Shown: positions 34,703-43,178, counted from the first letter of the stretch. The stretch is 44,912 nt of DNA from CADCTM01 sp049671305 (GCA_049671305.1 JBATUR010000081.1:1-44912), one strand, 5' to 3'. The notes: generated by a model from the sequence alone, not told the origin. Made by a program: numbers and translations.

Positions 34703-35982
34703 AACAAATCAAATTGACAATTACAGCTTTATCAGCGCTAGCAATTGGTAAGCAAAAATCAGAGGGTTCAATTAGTGAGGCAGAAAGTTATATTCCAGGT
34801 TCTGTAATTCGAGGTGCGATCGCATTTCAAATTTTACGGCAAGCTAATCAAAAAAATGTAGATTTATCTGAAAATGGCGGTGACTTCCAATCTTTATTCT
34901 TAGCTGAAAATTCAGCAATTTTTCAAAATGCTTATCCTGCTATAGCTAAAGTAGGAAAAGATAAATTTGAATATGTGCCTGATGATATATATGTTTTACC
35001 TGCAACAGCAGTTAGTTCTAAAACTAATCCTGGTTTTAAAACTGAGGATAAAAAAAGGGGCGGTGTTTTTGATACTTTAATTGACCGCTTTTGTGCAGAG
35101 TCATACAATCATCCTTATGATCCAAATTGTCCTAAAGATAATGGTCGAGTAGAACCGTTCAGTGGCTTTTATAGCAAAGATAATAGTAACTATCGCAGTC
35201 ATTCTGTTACTACCAGATTTTTGACACGAGTTGGTATTAATCGAAACCGAGCAACGGCTGAAGATGATATTCTTTACAGCATCGAAGTTATTAATGAGTC
35301 TTTTTTAATAGATACGAAGCAGGGAGTTTTTAAACTGTGGAAGTCATTTATTTTTCAAAGCTCAATTTTTGTTGATAATGATAATTTAGCTAAATTATTA
35401 GTAGAATTTATCAACAAAAATGATGAGTCATTTCGTTTGGGTGGTTCAATTTCAAGAGGATTAGGAAGGGTAAGGATTGATGCACAAATTGTAGAAATTA
35501 AGTCGGATCTGGAAAGGCGAATTCAGCAATTTAATAATAAGTTACAAAATCGTTGGAAGTCCTGGAAAATATTTAATCAGAATCAGCCAGATTTATCTGA
35601 AAATAGCTTGTATTTCACTTTAGATTTGCAGTCTGATGCAATTTTGACAGAGCAATGGCAACGCACCACTGTTATTTCAGAAACTATGCTAGAACAGTTT
35701 ACAGGTGTTATAAATTCGGGATTAAAACTAGAGATTGCTTATAGCAGTTATGACTATCGTTCGGGATGGAATTCTGCTTTGGGATTGATGAAAGATATGG
35801 AGTTGATAACTAATAAAGGTACGGTGTATTTATTCAGTGCAAGTAAGGAGAAAGAGAAGGAATGGATTGAGGCTTTGAAAGAATTGGAAATGACTGGTGT
35901 AGGCGATCGTACCTGTGAAGGTTTTGGTCAAGTTCAAGTTTGTAATGAGTTTCATAATGTATGTAGAGAGGAGGCTGTATGA
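34699..35982 (+). CDS. csx10: Type III-D Csx10 (Cas5-like RAMP)
   Basis: A 427-residue RAMP protein resembling Csx10, the marker of type III-D, which plays the Cas5 role of capping the crRNA 5' end. The start is the ATG at 34699, overlapping the previous stop by 4 bp; the frame is open from 34669. Features are the N-terminal LTITALSALAIGKQKSEGSISEAE followed by YIPGSVIRGAIA, and a Gly-rich loop LGGSISRGLGRVRI in the middle. The C-terminus has a second RAMP-like half ending VGDRTCEGFGQV. It overlaps the next gene by 4 bp. Confidence 0.82.
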   Translation: MKQIKLTITALSALAIGKQKSEGSISEAESYIPGSVIRGAIAFQILRQANQKNVDLSENGGDFQSLFLAENSAIFQNAYPAIAKVGKDKFEYVPDDIYVLPATAVSSKTNPGFKTEDKKRGGVFDTLIDRFCAESYNHPYDPNCPKDNGRVEPFSGFYSKDNSNYRSHSVTTRFLTRVGINRNRATAEDDILYSIEVINESFLIDTKQGVFKLWKSFIFQSSIFVDNDNLAKLLVEFINKNDESFRLGGSISRGLGRVRIDAQIVEIKSDLERRIQQFNNKLQNRWKSWKIFNQNQPDLSENSLYFTLDLQSDAILTEQWQRTTVISETMLEQFTGVINSGLKLEIAYSSYDYRSGWNSALGLMKDMELITNKGTVYLFSASKEKEKEWIEALKELEMTGVGDRTCEGFGQVQVCNEFHNVCREEAV

Positions 35983-36392
35983 GTTTTTCTACAGAGCAGA
36001 AGATAGAGTTACAAGTACAAAAAGGCATTCGGCAAGCTGAGGATGATTTAGTAATTTGGGTTCAGGAGGCATTAGATGAATCAAAATATGGAGATTTAGA
36101 AGAGGCTCAGTTTCGTAATTTAGTACGTGTTTCTGATACTACGGATAGTGCAGAAGTTATTAAGAATTTCATTCGCTATCAGGTAGGTAGAGATAAAAAA
36201 TGGGGGAGAGGTAAAGACTCTTTAGCTGAGAGAATTGTTCAAGATATTGATGGCAATATTAAGAAAAATGCTCACATTATTGCTGAGTGTTCTCAAATTG
36301 ATTTCAAGCCGATTTGGCTGGAGCTGATTAGGCGTTATTTGGGTTATGGTTCTCGTCATCTTAAGTATTTACGAGATGGTAATAATGTTTAA
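35979..36392 (+). CDS. Small helical CRISPR protein, candidate Cas11
   Basis: A 137-residue protein rich in helix-forming charged residues, with no recognised catalytic motif. Segments are KGIRQAEDDLVIWVQEALDE, FRNLVRVSDTTDSAEVIKNFIRYQVGRDKKWGRG and a basic C-terminus (RRYLGYGSRHLKYLRDG). Its size, helical content and place in the operon (4-bp overlap with csx10) match the type III small subunit Csm2/Cas11. Sequence identity to that family is not obvious, so the role is inferred. Confidence 0.5.
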   Translation: MSFSTEQKIELQVQKGIRQAEDDLVIWVQEALDESKYGDLEEAQFRNLVRVSDTTDSAEVIKNFIRYQVGRDKKWGRGKDSLAERIVQDIDGNIKKNAHIIAECSQIDFKPIWLELIRRYLGYGSRHLKYLRDGNNV

Positions 36393-36425
36393 CAGTTTTA
36401 GCTGAGTTATAAAGAGGAAAAAATC

Positions 36426-37550
36426 ATGAGTCAGGTTATCATTTCCACTGTTGGAACAAGTTTGCTAACTAATCAAATCAATCGATCCAATCCAGAAGAA
36501 AAGGATTGGTATAACCAGGTAAGAGACGCTGCAAACTATACGTTAGAAAATACACCTAAAGAGGTTCGAGAAATTATTGAAACTCTCAAAAATAGAGGAA
36601 TGCAAAAACTTACTCAGAGTTCAACTACTCAAATTAGAGCTGCGAGTGCTGAATTAAACGGTATTTATGGTTTATATCAAGAGAGATTAGAGCAAGGTCG
36701 CGGGGATATGCACTGGTTGATTGCCACTGATACTGCTCAAGGTCAAGAAACAGCAAATATTGTTGAGTCATTCCTTAAAACCAAAGATTTAACTGCCCAA
36801 GTTTATACGCCTAAAGGTCTTTCTACCGCTAATACTCGCTGCTTTTCCGATGGTATTGATGACTTGTTAACGTGGCTTGAGCAAACAATTGAGGGCTACG
36901 AGAAGGTTTGTTTTAACTTAGTAGGAGGCTTTAAGAGTTTACAAGCTTATCTCAATACTATTGGAATGTTCTATGCTAATGAAATAATCTACATTTTTGA
37001 GGGTAGTAATTCTGAAGTTATTACAATACCCCGACTTCCTATTAAGGTTGATGAGTCTATTATTGAACCCTATAAAGTTCAGTTTGCTCTCATGGCTGCC
37101 GGCGCAGAAGTAAAGCTTTCTCAACTTACTGGTATTCAAGAAGCTTTAGTTTATAAAGTTGATGATGAAGTAACTTTATCTAACTGGGGTAAACTAGTTT
37201 GGAATCAGTCTAAAAATAATATTTTGTCTGGGGATCTGCTAAAATTTCCCCGACTTGAGTACCAGCCATCATTTACAAAAGATTATGAAAAAACGAAAAG
37301 TGAAGTGGAGCGAATTAAGCTACAAGAGACTTTGGCTAAAGTAGCATACTTACTAGATAAGCATGAGGGTAATCGAAGTGCACTTACAGGTGATGGAGGT
37401 GTTCAACTCGAAACTTATAAGAATACTAATATCGATCACTTTCGGGTAAACCTTAGTTTACGAGTAAGTTGTAAAGCATTGGATGAAGGAAACATCTCAC
37501 TTCGATACTACGGAACTCATGATCATGTAGAGAGGAACGAAGGTGTTTAA
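36426..37550 (+). CDS. CARF effector (APE2256-type) with possible RelE-like C-terminus
   Basis: A 374-residue protein starting with a CRISPR-associated Rossmann-fold domain: IISTVGTSLLTN (about 5-16), the cyclic-oligoadenylate-binding signature, and FNLVGGFKSLQAYL (about 163-176). This is the APE2256/TIGR02619 type. A helical linker (SEVERIKLQETLAKVAYLLDK) leads to a last 75 residues with HFRVNLSLRVSCKALD and ISLRYYGTHDHV. Those motifs recall RelE/HigB-type mRNA interferases, as in the CARF-RelE protein Cami1; that match is from pattern only. A good ribosome binding site (AGAGGA) precedes the ATG. Confidence 0.72.
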   Translation: MSQVIISTVGTSLLTNQINRSNPEEKDWYNQVRDAANYTLENTPKEVREIIETLKNRGMQKLTQSSTTQIRAASAELNGIYGLYQERLEQGRGDMHWLIATDTAQGQETANIVESFLKTKDLTAQVYTPKGLSTANTRCFSDGIDDLLTWLEQTIEGYEKVCFNLVGGFKSLQAYLNTIGMFYANEIIYIFEGSNSEVITIPRLPIKVDESIIEPYKVQFALMAAGAEVKLSQLTGIQEALVYKVDDEVTLSNWGKLVWNQSKNNILSGDLLKFPRLEYQPSFTKDYEKTKSEVERIKLQETLAKVAYLLDKHEGNRSALTGDGGVQLETYKNTNIDHFRVNLSLRVSCKALDEGNISLRYYGTHDHVERNEGV

Positions 37551-37630
37551 TAAAAGTATTGTAATCTGCAATTACTTGGGCATTTTCAACAACCGCAATT
37601 GCTTTAGTTAACTATAACCTCTTCACCACT

Positions 37631-38200
37631 ATGACCTCAATTCAATCTCCTCCCAAATTGACCCTAGCAGAATTTCTCCAACTACCAGAAACCAAACCAG
37701 CTAATGAATACATCAATGAAAAAATCTACCAAAAACCAATGCCCAAAGGCAAACATAGCCGACTGCAAATACGTTTAGGTACACAAATCAATCAAGTAGC
37801 TGAACCAGAACGCATAGCAAGTGCTTTTACAGAGTTACGCTGTACCTTTGGAGATCGTTCAATTGTTCCAGACATCACCGTTTTTTCCTGGCAACGTATC
37901 CCTGTTGATGTTAGTGGAGAAATTGAAAATACATTTGAAATTGCACCAGATTGGACAATAGAAATTTTATCACCTGAACAAAGTCCAACTCGTGTAATCG
38001 ACAAAATCTTATTCTGCTTGAATCACGGCACAGAACTTGGATGGTTAATCGATCCTCAAGAGCGGATAGTAATCATATTTCAATCGGGAAAACAACCAGT
38101 AGTTAAGCAAGAGCAAGACGTACTCCCCGTTTTGAGTTCTTTAGAAGACCTACTAAAGCTATCCGTGCAAGATGTATTCAGTTGGTTAACTCTAAATTAA
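37631..38200 (+). CDS. Uma2 family (DUF820) PD-(D/E)XK protein
   Basis: A 189-residue protein of the Uma2 family, abundant and often multicopy in cyanobacteria. It has the PD-(D/E)XK-type core with VPDITVF (Asp) and TIEILSP (Glu, Leu) and a downstream basic residue in the following helix (TRVIDKILFCLNHGTELGW). Enzymatic activity is rarely demonstrated. It lies inside the cas operon, 80 bp after the CARF gene and 20 bp before the next Cas7-like gene, probably as a passenger. Confidence 0.85.
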   Translation: MTSIQSPPKLTLAEFLQLPETKPANEYINEKIYQKPMPKGKHSRLQIRLGTQINQVAEPERIASAFTELRCTFGDRSIVPDITVFSWQRIPVDVSGEIENTFEIAPDWTIEILSPEQSPTRVIDKILFCLNHGTELGWLIDPQERIVIIFQSGKQPVVKQEQDVLPVLSSLEDLLKLSVQDVFSWLTLN

Positions 38201-38220
38201 TTTTATGCTTGGAATAAATT

Positions 38221-39102
38221 ATGTTTGATACTTTCAAAAGTCGCTTAGAACTAACAGGAAAACTCACAACAGTAACAGCCTTACGCATCAGTTCAGGTCG
38301 TTCTACCGAGCCAATTGGTTCTGATTTACCAGTGATTAAAGATGCTTTAGGACGTCCTTTAATACCAGGCTCAAGCTTTAAAGGCGCATTACGATCGCGT
38401 TTAGAAAGCTTCCTGCGAGGAATTGTAGGAAGCGATCGCAAACTCGTTGCCAATCCTGCTATTAATGATGAATGGTCGCTGACATCAAGGGAATTATCAG
38501 AATTTAAGGAAACTACTCTCAAAAATCTTAAGCCTGAACAAAAAGAAGAGAACTTAAATAATTTTATTCTCAACAATACTGACCTAGTTTCTCATTTATT
38601 TGGTTCTCCTTGGCTTGCTAGTAAATTCCAAGTACGCGACTTAACAGTATTACCAGAAAACTGGTTTGGACAATATCAAGAAAGAGATGGAGTTTCTATT
38701 GATAGAGATACTGAAACAGCAGCAGATGGCAAACTCTACGACTTCCAGGTAGTTCCTGCTGGCACACCTTTTGAATTTAAAGCTGTAGTAGAAAATGCCA
38801 AAGATTGGGAACTAGGCTTATTAATGATTGGTTTGCACCAGTTTGAGACAGAGCAGATTCCACTGGGAGGAGGGCGTTCTCGTGGCTTAGGAGTAGTTAA
38901 ATTGGAAATTGACAAAATGCACTGGATTGATGTTGAAGGTAGTCCTGCATTCCTGCTGGAATATCTCCAGAAGCTAGTACAAGGAGATGAAACTGCCTAT
39001 GAAGATGCTGCTTACTACAAAGATGAGTGGGTACGCCAACTCATCAAACATTTAAATGAAAAAATATCTCAGCCATCTGAAACGAAAGCTAAAACAAGTT
39101 AG
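38221..39102 (+). CDS. csx7: Cas7-like RAMP protein, Csx7 (SSO1426-type)
   Basis: A 293-residue type III RAMP protein. The Cas7 core is LPVIKDALGRPLIPGSSFKGALRSRLES with an Asp (SDLPVI) 14 residues before the Pro of PGSS, the expected cleavage-site Asp. The segment VSIDRDTETAADGKLYDFQVV and the Gly-rich LGGGRSRGLGVVKLE are characteristic of TIGR02581/Csx7. It should contribute one backbone unit covering the crRNA. Confidence 0.8.
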   Translation: MFDTFKSRLELTGKLTTVTALRISSGRSTEPIGSDLPVIKDALGRPLIPGSSFKGALRSRLESFLRGIVGSDRKLVANPAINDEWSLTSRELSEFKETTLKNLKPEQKEENLNNFILNNTDLVSHLFGSPWLASKFQVRDLTVLPENWFGQYQERDGVSIDRDTETAADGKLYDFQVVPAGTPFEFKAVVENAKDWELGLLMIGLHQFETEQIPLGGGRSRGLGVVKLEIDKMHWIDVEGSPAFLLEYLQKLVQGDETAYEDAAYYKDEWVRQLIKHLNEKISQPSETKAKTS

Positions 39103-39106
39103 AGAA

Positions 39107-39733
39107 ATGAATATGGCTTTTAGTAATTACAAAACTATTGGTGCGGCAATCAAAGAGTTTCAGATTACTTACACTGAAACTAATTTTATGCAAGAAACTG
39201 AGTTTAGTATTCCTGGCTACTTCCGAGAAGATTTGGCATTTATGATGCGAGAAGCAGTTGTGGATAACTCAGAGTTTGCTGTGTGCGAAAACTTGATTTA
39301 TCCAGTCCTTAAAGAGGTCTGGAAATTTTACAGCAGCAAATTCATTTTGTGGAGTCATCAATCTTTAATTTGTGACAATGATTTATCAGGATTTCCTGAG
39401 TATATTTTGGCTAAACGTTCACCTTTGGGAAAAGTTGTGTTTGATAAGCCTTATTTCTTGTTAATTGAGGCAAAACAAGACAAATTTGAAGAAGGCTGGG
39501 CGCAATGTTTAGCTAAAATGGTGGCAGCACAGCGATTGAATAACGAACTGAAAGTTACTATTTTGGGTATTGTTTCTAATGGCAAAATTTGGCAGTTTGG
39601 CAAACTAGAAGAGGCGATTTTTACTATGAATGTTGCTCCTTACACTATTTATGAACTTGATAAACTCTTTGCTGCTGTTAATTACATTTTTCAACAGTGT
39701 GAATTGCAGTTAGATAACTTGATAGCCGTTTAA
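39107..39733 (+). CDS. PD-(D/E)XK-like protein inside the cas operon
   Basis: A 208-residue protein. I start it at ATG 39107, 5 bp after the csx7 stop; a longer frame from 39056 overlaps csx7 by 47 bp and looks unlikely. FPEYILAK and LLIEAKQDKFEEGWAQCLAKM show the E-A-K core and trailing helix of PD-(D/E)XK nuclease-like folds, as in restriction enzyme N-termini. No other domain is visible. It may be an accessory nuclease or a passenger. Confidence 0.6.
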   Translation: MNMAFSNYKTIGAAIKEFQITYTETNFMQETEFSIPGYFREDLAFMMREAVVDNSEFAVCENLIYPVLKEVWKFYSSKFILWSHQSLICDNDLSGFPEYILAKRSPLGKVVFDKPYFLLIEAKQDKFEEGWAQCLAKMVAAQRLNNELKVTILGIVSNGKIWQFGKLEEAIFTMNVAPYTIYELDKLFAAVNYIFQQCELQLDNLIAV

Positions 39734-39764
39734 TTGTTATAAATAATTTCATCAATAACCAACC

Positions 39765-40733
39765 ATGCACAAAAGATTCGTAAACCATTGCACCATCAAT
39801 TTAACCCTGATTCCCGCTGGACCCATTCTCATTAAATCCGAAGAAGGAGCTGATCCAACAAAGCCAAATATGGAATTCGTGGAGACTTACCATGCAGGAG
39901 GACGCTCAATTTATTTACCAGGAAGTAGTCTTAAAGGAGCAATTCGCGCCCATGCAGAAAGAATTGTTAGGACAGTCGGAAGTGAGCGTTATAATTCTCA
40001 AAAACCCAATATTCCTTGGGCAAATGATCCTTTAAATGATAAGTATGACTATCTAAAAGATAAATCATCTCACGATATTTATAAGCTATCTTCCTTCACA
40101 GATCAGATGTTTGGTAATACTTCAATTGCCAGCCGATTTAGAATAGAAGATGCTTATCCAATTGATTCTAAGCAAATTAAAGTTGAAGAACGTAATGGTG
40201 TGGCAATTGATCGAGTATTTGGTTCCGTAGCAGTGGGACCATTTAACTACCAAGTTTGTACTGCTGGAGAATTCCGTACCAAAATTCATCTCAAAAACTT
40301 TTCTTTAGCTCAATTAGGGTTAATTGGTTTGGTATTACGAGACTTAAATGATGGCTGGTTTGGTATTGGTTTTGGTAAGTCTCGTGGACTGGGTACGGTA
40401 ACAGTAAAATTTAACTCAGCCGTCGTTCAATATCCTGGTTGTATTCTGGAAGATAGTAAAATTTGTGTCATTGGCAGTCAAAAACAATGGATTCGTACCT
40501 TATTATTAGGTGCAGGAGAATTTTTGACACCAGAAGAAGCAAAACGTTATGGCTTTTTCCCAGAAGATTCAACAAATCTAGAAGATCGTCAGGATACTCC
40601 TGTTGGCGGTCAACCTATGGATTTTGGTTTTGGAGTAAAACAAACTTGGACTGGAGAAGAACAAGTAAAAGACTTGTTTACACGGGCAGTAAAGTCTTGG
40701 AGTCAGCTCTTACGCGGAGGAAAAGCAGCATGA
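39765..40733 (+). CDS. Cas7-like RAMP protein, third copy
   Basis: A 322-residue backbone-type RAMP. LTLIPAGPILIKSEEG starts the fold, PGSSLKGAIRAHAERIV is the conserved Gly-loop helix, and FGIGFGKSRGLGTVTVKF is the C-terminal Gly-rich loop. In contrast to the two earlier Cas7-like proteins, the positions before PGSS (ETYHAGGRSIYL) do not show an Asp in the expected place, so target cleavage at this unit is doubtful. Its stop overlaps the next gene by 4 bp. Confidence 0.78.
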   Translation: MHKRFVNHCTINLTLIPAGPILIKSEEGADPTKPNMEFVETYHAGGRSIYLPGSSLKGAIRAHAERIVRTVGSERYNSQKPNIPWANDPLNDKYDYLKDKSSHDIYKLSSFTDQMFGNTSIASRFRIEDAYPIDSKQIKVEERNGVAIDRVFGSVAVGPFNYQVCTAGEFRTKIHLKNFSLAQLGLIGLVLRDLNDGWFGIGFGKSRGLGTVTVKFNSAVVQYPGCILEDSKICVIGSQKQWIRTLLLGAGEFLTPEEAKRYGFFPEDSTNLEDRQDTPVGGQPMDFGFGVKQTWTGEEQVKDLFTRAVKSWSQLLRGGKAA

Positions 40734-41167
40734 TTTTTGTAGGTTTTAAGCAAGTTTCATCTAAAGAAGAACTCAGAGAATTATTGAATCAAAAAAGCAG
40801 TCAGTCAAGCTACTATTTCCTGCGCTGGGCACACAAAGTTAGTGGATTTATAAAGCAACTTCCGCCAGATTTTCCCAGTCCAGAAGGTCAGATGTTTAAT
40901 GAAGATTGGGAACTGCGTTGGAAACAACGAAAAAACGGCTATGAAGTTTTACTTTTAAGTGATAATGGCGCTGAACCTGGATTTACTAAAGTTGGTCAAA
41001 AATGGGATACACAACTACGGACAGCTCATGTTTATCCATTAACTGAAACTCGCTTCCCCAAAGAATTTATTGCTGAAAGTATTGATATCGCTCAACGTTA
41101 CTTTCTAGATTCCCAAACTGCAACTGTCCATTTTGTTGCCCTTACTGTGAGTAAGAAAAATGACTAA
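40730..41167 (+). CDS. Small CRISPR-operon protein, possible Csx19 counterpart
   Basis: A 145-residue protein. The ATG at 40730 overlaps the previous stop by 4 bp, so the longer frame from 40463, which runs through the preceding gene, is not used. FLRWAHKVSGFIKQLPPDFP and WELRWKQRKNGYEVLLLSD are its visible features. In type III-D loci a protein of this size between the RAMP genes is usually Csx19, which joins the effector complex. I see no clear family signature and offer this only by position. Confidence 0.5.
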   Translation: MIFVGFKQVSSKEELRELLNQKSSQSSYYFLRWAHKVSGFIKQLPPDFPSPEGQMFNEDWELRWKQRKNGYEVLLLSDNGAEPGFTKVGQKWDTQLRTAHVYPLTETRFPKEFIAESIDIAQRYFLDSQTATVHFVALTVSKKND

Positions 41168-42224
41168 CACTCCCTCGCCCAAACCCAGAAAATCTACGCC
41201 GCAAAGCTCTCCCCGTTCAGGAATTGTTTCAGACGGAACAGCAACACCAAAACCCTATGAATTGATTTCTTTCCCTAAAGATCCTCCGACTTTACAACGT
41301 CCAATTGGACATGATAAATATCACGGCGATCGCCTTCATGGAACTTTATATCTTACCCTAACAGTACAGACATCTCTACACGTTTCAACAGGTCTTGTTG
41401 TCATGGGTAGCGACATTAATAGTCGAGTTCCTCTAATTAAAACAATGGTACAAGGAGTTGACCATAAACTATCAATTCAAGGTAGTTCTTTGAAAGGTTG
41501 TATCAGGTCTGTATATGAGGCAATTACTAATAGTACTTTAGCTGTAATTACCAACAAGAAAGAGTATAAGGACAAATACCCCAAAGATCGTTTACCTTGC
41601 CCTAATAAAGAACAACTCTGTCCTGCAAGTCAAGTATTCGGTGCGTTAAATTGGCAAGGATTGATTGATTTTAGTGATGCTAAGTGCGAAAGTGCTGGAT
41701 ATAGTACAGGGTTTATGCCTTCTTTATATGCGCCTCGTTCACAGAGAGAAGGCTATTATAGGGGGAATAAAGTAGCAGGACGTAAGTTTTATTACCACAC
41801 AATTAGGGCAATTGATAAAGGTCAAAATCAAGGTATTCCTGTTCAGCAAGCAGCAAAAGAATACACTTTCACAACACAGTTACATTATCGGAATTTAACT
41901 CAAGCAGAACTTGGAACATTGTTGATTGTATTAGGACAAGATCCTAACTATCCGATCGCTCTTAAGGTTGGCGGTGGTAAACCAATTGGTATGGGAACGA
42001 TGACTGTTACAGTCAGGGAAATCGAACAAACGCAGAATTTGCGCGATCGCTATTCATCTTATCAATCACAACCAAATCTACTCACGGGAAACCAGTTACA
42101 AGCGTTGATGCAGAAAGCATTTAAGGCAGCACATAGCCAGCTAGTACAACCCGCGCAGTTAAAGGAATTAGCGGCTGTTTTGAAATATCCAACAGATCTA
42201 GAACCCCCAGAAGGAATGTATTAA
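41160..42224 (+). CDS. Cas7-like RAMP protein, fourth copy, with insertion
   Basis: A 354-residue RAMP protein, the longest of the four Cas7-like copies. After a Pro/Ser-rich N-terminus of about 55 residues comes LHGTLYLTLTVQTSLHVSTG, then IQGSSLKGCIRSVYEAI. The Cys-bearing LPCPNKEQLCPASQVFGAL could bind zinc. The C-terminal Gly-rich loop is VGGGKPIGMGTMTV. An Asp occurs at GSDINSR, but the residues closer to QGSS lack one, so activity is uncertain. It overlaps the previous gene by 8 bp and abuts the next. Confidence 0.75.
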   Translation: MTNTPSPKPRKSTPQSSPRSGIVSDGTATPKPYELISFPKDPPTLQRPIGHDKYHGDRLHGTLYLTLTVQTSLHVSTGLVVMGSDINSRVPLIKTMVQGVDHKLSIQGSSLKGCIRSVYEAITNSTLAVITNKKEYKDKYPKDRLPCPNKEQLCPASQVFGALNWQGLIDFSDAKCESAGYSTGFMPSLYAPRSQREGYYRGNKVAGRKFYYHTIRAIDKGQNQGIPVQQAAKEYTFTTQLHYRNLTQAELGTLLIVLGQDPNYPIALKVGGGKPIGMGTMTVTVREIEQTQNLRDRYSSYQSQPNLLTGNQLQALMQKAFKAAHSQLVQPAQLKELAAVLKYPTDLEPPEGMY

Positions 42225-42839
42225 ATGGAAGATTTGACAGAAATTCAATGGAAAATGGCTCATGCGATCGCACAAACTTTGGTGCAAGAGGAAACAGATG
42301 TCAATGAATTAGGAAAAGCGATCGCCTATCTTCGCTCTCATACTAACAGACATAATGCAGGAACAAAGTTTTTTGACTATCTCAAGACACTAGCTAAAAA
42401 TGGTAGACAAATTGGGCATAGCCAGCGAACTTCTGACTATTACGAGAATATTGAAAATGCCTGTAGCAAATATCTGAAAGCTTATCAAGATAATGCAACT
42501 ATAATGCTGCAAATTTTGGGTTGGACATCTCGGTTGATGCGCTATTACAAAAATTCTGGCTCAATTGGAGAAATTACGGCGCCAGTTGTGGAGTCAGTGC
42601 GTCAGGCGGAAATTGCAGAAGTTCTTAGTACTAATAATTTTGCCGTTGGTCAAATTCTCGAAGCAACGGTTACTGCCATTAAAGGTAATAAAGTCACCTA
42701 TGAAATTCTTGGAACTATTAAATTAACTGAAAAAGAGCCGAAGAAAGCACAATTATTCTCTGAAAGTCAAACAGTTAAGGTTGAAATTTTAGATTTGAAG
42801 GAAGATGGGAGTATTAAGAAGGTTAAATGTGTAGGCTAA
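42225..42839 (+). CDS. Helical plus beta protein ending the cas operon; second Cas11 candidate
   Basis: A 204-residue protein starting directly after the preceding stop. Residues about 5-110 are helical, with NELGKAIAYLRSHTNRHNAG, FFDYLKTLAKNGRQIGHS and a long helix ending GWTSRLMRYYK, reminiscent of type III small subunits. Residues about 140-204 are strand-rich (VGQILEATVTAIKGNKVTYEI, TVKVEILDLKEDG), like an OB-type fold. A role as a fused small subunit with a nucleic-acid-binding tail is inferred only. Confidence 0.55.
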   Translation: MEDLTEIQWKMAHAIAQTLVQEETDVNELGKAIAYLRSHTNRHNAGTKFFDYLKTLAKNGRQIGHSQRTSDYYENIENACSKYLKAYQDNATIMLQILGWTSRLMRYYKNSGSIGEITAPVVESVRQAEIAEVLSTNNFAVGQILEATVTAIKGNKVTYEILGTIKLTEKEPKKAQLFSESQTVKVEILDLKEDGSIKKVKCVG

Positions 42840-42869
42840 AAACTAGGCGGTTGATACTACAAAACTTCC

Positions 42870-42898
42870 TTGTGTTAACTTTGCTCCGTCGCTATAAT
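42870..42898 (+). promoter_or_regulatory. Strong sigma70-type promoter after the cas operon
   Basis: TTGTGT at 42870-42875 and TATAAT at 42893-42898 with a 17-bp spacer. A ribosome binding site and short reading frame follow within 40 bp, indicating a new transcription unit. Confidence 0.6.
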
Positions 42899-42929
42899 AT
42901 AGAATCTAACCATATAAAGGAGCCACAAT

Positions 42930-43114
42930 ATGCTTCAAAAAAAAAATCCAACTCTAACGAATCTGACTATTACTCTGCATTAAATCTTTCCCAGTCCGCT
43001 CAAAATAAAATTAAGCAGTCGCATTGTGTAGCTTGCTATACAATTCTCTTGGAAAATACTGTTTTAGGCTACTCTGTCTCGTCAAAGATGTCCAACTACC
43101 GACTTGTAGCCTAG
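42930..43114 (+). pseudogene. Mini-ORF split by an A10 run; frameshifted small gene
   Basis: A strong ribosome binding site (AAAGGAG, 42916-42922) is 7 bp from an ATG at 42930 that reads only 17 codons in frame. Codons 3-6 lie on ten consecutive A residues (42937-42946). Adding one A, or a -1 ribosomal shift there, joins the start to a further 55 codons ending at 43114. The joined product would be about 61 residues, containing YYSALNLSQSAQ and HCVACYTILLEN. I recognise no family. It may be a broken gene or one that uses slippage. Confidence 0.4.
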
Positions 43115-43178
43115 CAAAAATGGCGCTGTTTAAATAATTAGCCCTAAAAAGCTAGCTATTTAGGTAAGTTAGGCGCAG

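Noticed and set aside
39056..39106. Longer start for the PD-(D/E)XK-like gene
   Set aside because: It overlaps csx7 by 47 bp and encodes a lysine-rich stretch without conservation signs; the ATG at 39107 follows the csx7 stop directly.
40463..40729. Upstream extension of the 145-residue cas-operon gene
   Set aside because: This part lies wholly within the Cas7-like gene in another frame; the 4-bp ATGA overlap at 40730 is the natural start.
42827..43114. Continuous 95-codon reading frame across the promoter region after the cas operon
   Set aside because: It starts inside the end of the previous gene and runs through the TATAAT promoter and the ribosome binding site of the ATG at 42930, so the upstream part is not a credible coding region.
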